Assembly (NCBI GenBank): GCA_964462595.1 | Contig: CAYWXM010000053.1 | Span: 1-64,000, forward strand | Length of the DNA: 64,000 nt | Direction: 5' to 3' | DNA from: SURF-21 sp964462595 | GTDB taxonomy: Bacteria > Actinomycetota > Geothermincolia > Geothermincolales > RBG-13-55-18 | In this document: one piece after another, positions 61,396-64,000 of the stretch | Position numbering within the stretch: position 1 is the first letter of the stretch | Layout: every line of letters begins with the position of its first letter | Position numbers and translations under genes: made by a program | Notes under the pieces: model-generated | Databases searched by the model: none | What the model saw: only the letters and a program-made list of their open reading frames with translations | Told to the model about the DNA's origin: nothing

Positions 61396-61419
61396 AGTTA
61401 ATAGAACGTTCAGTTAATA
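61396..61419 (+). promoter_or_regulatory. Possible TetR operator
   Basis: AGTTAATA (61396-61403) and AGTTAATA (61412-61419) flank the palindrome GAACGTTC (61404-61411), 27 bp before the TetR gene. A palindrome of this form at this place fits self-repression. Confidence 0.5.
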
Positions 61420-61445
61420 TTACGGCTTAGGCTGCAGGGGGAATC

Positions 61446-62048
61446 ATGGCTCGGCCAAGGGACAAGGCGGAAACCCGCAAGAAAGAGATCCTGGAGAGCT
61501 TCTACGGGGTACTTGCCGAAGAGGGGCTGGAAGGCGCCTCCATGGCCAAGATAGCAGCCCGCATGGGTATCCACCCCAGCCTCATCATCCACTATTTCTC
61601 CAACAAGGAGGAGATGGTGGTCGAGCTGGTGGACTTCATGCTGGCGAGGTACGAGGAGACCTTCATGCCCCGCTTTCGAGAGATCGACGACCCCGTGGAA
61701 AGGCTGCACGCGATCATCGACGCCATCTTCGGCCAGGACTGGGCGCGGCTGGTGGACGCCGGTGTCTTTTTTGCATGTTACTCGCTGAGCTTACGCAACG
61801 ACAGGGTGCGCGAGAGCTTCAAGAAGATGTACGCGAAGCTCCACGAGGTACTGAAGAAAGAGATTGAAGATCTCATGCAGATGGGCATGATCGTCAAAGC
61901 CGATCCAGGCAAGATGGCAGACCTCATCATATCCCTGCTGGAGGGGTACGATTTCTATCGCAGGGTGATGGACGACGACGCGCGCTTTGACGAACTGGGG
62001 CGGTTCCTCGGGGAGAACGCCCTGGCCATCCTGAGGGTCGATCGTTAG
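61446..62048 (+). CDS. TetR-family transcriptional regulator
   Basis: A 200-residue regulator. The N-terminal helix-turn-helix reads ETRKKEILESFYGVLAEEG, then SMAKIAARMGIHPSLIIHYFSNKEEMV (recognition helix about 41-52), followed by the ligand-binding helices. The C-terminal half, with a Phe/Tyr-rich pocket (FACYSLSL), suits a hydrophobic or acyl ligand. Neighbours are acyl-CoA and SDR enzymes, its probable targets along with itself. Confidence 0.9.
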   Translation: MARPRDKAETRKKEILESFYGVLAEEGLEGASMAKIAARMGIHPSLIIHYFSNKEEMVVELVDFMLARYEETFMPRFREIDDPVERLHAIIDAIFGQDWARLVDAGVFFACYSLSLRNDRVRESFKKMYAKLHEVLKKEIEDLMQMGMIVKADPGKMADLIISLLEGYDFYRRVMDDDARFDELGRFLGENALAILRVDR

Positions 62049-62178
62049 GGGAACGGCCCGGCGCCAGTGGCCGTGTACGCGGTCTGGGACATCAAGGAGC
62101 TGCTTGCGGAGAGCGCGGCCCTTAAGGGATTTCAGCATGATGAAGGATGGTCGGCGAAAGACGGAAGGGGGATAGGCC

Positions 62179-62985
62179 ATGTTCTCGCTGGATGGCAAGG
62201 TGGCGGTGATAACGGGAGGCGCCTCCGGTCTGGGTAAGGCGACGGCCCTGCGCTTCGCGCGGGCAGGAGCGAAGGTGGTGCTGGGGGACGTAAACGATGC
62301 TTCGGAAGTCGCCGGGGCGGCAGGCGGTATCTATATAAGGACGGATGTCTCCAGCGAGGAGCAGGTACAAAGGCTGATGCAGGCAGCCGTGTCCGAGTAC
62401 GGCAAGCTCACCACGGTGGTGAATAACGCCGGGATCGGCGCGCAGATGGGCACCCTGGACAGCATCACCAGGGAGGGTATGGACGAAGCCCTGGACATAA
62501 ACTTCAAAGGCGTGCTGTGGGGAATAAAGCACGCCGCCCCCATCATCGAGGAAGGCGGCTCGATCATGAACACCGCCTCCTACGCGGGCCTATACGGAAC
62601 CCCGACATACGGCTGCTACGTGGCCTCCAAGGCGGCCATCATCGCCATCACCAAGACCGCCGCCCTGGAGCTGGCGCCGCGGGGCATCCGCGTCAACTGC
62701 ATCTGCCCGAGTACCGCCGATACCCCCATGGCCTATATAGAGGGGGCGGAGGTGGAGCTCAAGCTGGCCTGCATGCTGCAACCCCTGGGAAGGCTGGTGC
62801 AGCCGGAAGAGGTTGCGGCTCTTTACCATTTCCTGGCAAGTGACGACTGCGCGATGGTCACCGGCCTGGCCATCCCCATAGACGGCGGCATGACAGCGGG
62901 GCCCAGCCTGGGCGTCATCGGGCCCCTGTACGAGAAGATATTCAGCGAGGCCTTGAACATCGAGGATTTCAAGGCGGAAGGGTAG
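62179..62985 (+). CDS. SDR-family NAD(P)-dependent oxidoreductase
   Basis: A 268-residue classical SDR. VITGGASGLGKATA (about 11-24), NNAG (about 85-88), NTASYAG with the Ser and YGCYVASKAAI with Tyr and Lys. The C-terminus GLAIPIDGGMTAGPSLG is slightly extended. It is the first gene after the TetR regulator and precedes the ThDP enzyme by 51 bp, so the two are likely one operon. Confidence 0.88.
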   Translation: MFSLDGKVAVITGGASGLGKATALRFARAGAKVVLGDVNDASEVAGAAGGIYIRTDVSSEEQVQRLMQAAVSEYGKLTTVVNNAGIGAQMGTLDSITREGMDEALDINFKGVLWGIKHAAPIIEEGGSIMNTASYAGLYGTPTYGCYVASKAAIIAITKTAALELAPRGIRVNCICPSTADTPMAYIEGAEVELKLACMLQPLGRLVQPEEVAALYHFLASDDCAMVTGLAIPIDGGMTAGPSLGVIGPLYEKIFSEALNIEDFKAEG

Positions 62986-63036
62986 GAGGCTGCGCCGGAA
63001 CGGAGTTTCGCGTGAAGGATTGCGGGAGGTGCGATC

Positions 63037-64000
63037 ATGGCGAAGGTGACGGGTGGAGAGGTTATAGTGAAATGCTTGGAGAAGGAGGGGGTCAAGAGGA
63101 TATTCGGCATCACCGACGCCGGCTACCATCCGGTGATGGGAGCCGCCGTCGGCCACGGCATGAGGTGGGTAGCCCCGCGCCACGAGGCTGCGGCGGCGCA
63201 CATGGCGGACGGGGTGTTCAAGACCACGGGTGAGATACCCGTGGTTATGGCCGGCTACGGTCCCGGCACCGCGAACATGGTTTCAGGGCTCATCTGCTCC
63301 CGCGAGGAGGGAGTGCCGGTGGTGGCCATCTCCTCGCAAGCCCGGTCGGGGATAGTCTACCCCTTCGTGTCCGGGGCCTTTCAGGCGGTCAACCAGTACG
63401 ACATCATGAAGCCGGTGGTGAAATGGAACGCGGTCATCCACCAATGGAACAGGATCCCCGAGGTCATCCAGAGGGCCTTCCGCGAGGCGCTGACGGGGCG
63501 CCCGGGACCAGTGCACGTGGACATCCCCTACGACATCATCTTCGAGGAGGGCGACGACTCCGAGCTGAAGTACCTGGAACCAAACCAGTACAGGGCCATG
63601 ATCATGGAGCCGCCGGCGGTACAGATAGAGGAAGCGGCAAGGCTTATCGCCGAGGCCGAGAGCCCCATGCTCATAGCGGGAACGGGAGTGCTGAACTCCG
63701 GATCGTGGGAGGAATTCCGGGAACTGGTCGATCTTCTCAACTGCCCCGCATCCACTTCCATGTCCGCCAGGTCCGCCTATGACAACGACCACTCCAACTA
63801 CCTGCTGGGCATGGGCGAAGCGGCCCTGACGGCCAGGCGGGAGGCGGACGTGGTCCTGGCGGTGGGTACCCGCCTCGGCAACCTGGACCTCCCTTACGAC
63901 GTCTATTTCGGCGACCCCGCGAAACAGAAACTGATCCAGGTGGACATAGACCCCCGCAACGTGGGGACCAACCGGCCCATAGCCATGGGTATCGTGGCCG
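63037..64000 (+). CDS. ThDP-dependent enzyme of the acetolactate synthase-like family (3' end outside window)
   Basis: The 321 codons present have the N-terminal pyrimidine-binding domain (VKCLEKEGVKRIFGITDAGYHPVMG; APRHEAAAAHMADG with the catalytic Glu in RHEAAA) and the start of the middle domain (MLIAGTGVL, DVVLAVGTRLGNL, LIQVDIDP). The diphosphate-binding C-terminal domain lies beyond the window. The family includes acetolactate synthase, oxalyl-CoA decarboxylase and sulfoacetaldehyde acetyltransferase; the GITDAGYHP start differs from canonical acetolactate synthases, so the substrate is open. ATG 63037 has GGGAGG seven bases upstream. Confidence 0.85.
   Translation, partial: MAKVTGGEVIVKCLEKEGVKRIFGITDAGYHPVMGAAVGHGMRWVAPRHEAAAAHMADGVFKTTGEIPVVMAGYGPGTANMVSGLICSREEGVPVVAISSQARSGIVYPFVSGAFQAVNQYDIMKPVVKWNAVIHQWNRIPEVIQRAFREALTGRPGPVHVDIPYDIIFEEGDDSELKYLEPNQYRAMIMEPPAVQIEEAARLIAEAESPMLIAGTGVLNSGSWEEFRELVDLLNCPASTSMSARSAYDNDHSNYLLGMGEAALTARREADVVLAVGTRLGNLDLPYDVYFGDPAKQKLIQVDIDPRNVGTNRPIAMGIVA

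Overview
The window reads as chromosomal DNA of a high-GC, probably anaerobic bacterium. The pointers to this are corrinoid methyltransferases, a pyruvate:ferredoxin-type 2-oxoacid oxidoreductase joined to an NADH-dehydrogenase module, an HdrD-like iron-sulfur protein and a probable UGA-encoded selenoprotein. A class I-type HMG-CoA reductase, many acyl-CoA ligases and SDR enzymes suggest an anaerobic actinobacterial lineage. That placement is inference; no rRNA or ribosomal protein is present.

1-13.65 kb is an accessory zone with unusual architecture. Four copies of one junction (2013-2213, 4444-4645, 8355-8555, 13452-13641) each hold an element arm of 10-bp-phased short repeats followed, at a constant 143-144 bp, by the 3' part of a tRNA-Tyr gene (anticodon GTA stem-loop through CCA), with no 5' half. 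They look like right-hand attachment junctions of elements inserted one after another into a tRNA-Tyr gene lying left of the window. The units between junctions (about 2.4, 3.9 and 5.0 kb, plus one cut by the window edge) carry no integrase. They carry cargo: an unidentified gene pair; an FAD oxidase with HicBA; a TOTE-type primase-helicase with a DUF433/DUF5615 pair; and a surface protein with its sortase plus small envelope proteins. The rightmost junction is the most decayed and has a different downstream hairpin, as expected if it abuts the original chromosome.

13.77-19.89 kb is a tight seven-gene operon behind a good sigma70-type promoter: four 2-oxoacid:acceptor oxidoreductase subunits (gamma, delta, alpha, beta), then NuoE-, NuoF- and truncated NuoG/HndD-like subunits without an H-cluster. 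Together they could pass electrons from a 2-oxoacid to NAD(P)+. 19.9-29.0 kb holds an SDR remnant, three beta-lactamase-fold lipoproteins (two are tandem paralogues), a MarR regulator and two alpha/beta hydrolases.

29.4-37.7 kb is a corrinoid methyl-transfer region: two UroD-fold methyltransferases (one with the zinc HxC...C motif, one without), two B12-binding proteins, a methyltetrahydrofolate-type methyltransferase, an HdrD-like Fe-S protein and a stand-alone MetH-activation-like protein. The last two may form the corrinoid reactivation route. From 37.9 kb to the end the genes are mostly lipid, acyl-CoA and redox enzymes: SDRs, AMP-forming ligases, HMG-CoA reductase, a VOC protein, PlsC acyltransferases, a DUF1295 protein, an AhpD-like protein with an in-frame UGA at the second cysteine of CxxC (45894-46517), a phytoene-desaturase-like oxidoreductase, an amidohydrolase, a racemase, an HpaB-family flavoprotein, a HyuA-like hydantoinase, an ADP-forming-type acyl-CoA synthetase subunit, a TetR regulator and a ThDP enzyme cut by the window edge. 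Gene fragments at 20.0, 50.0 and 55.2 kb show gene decay.
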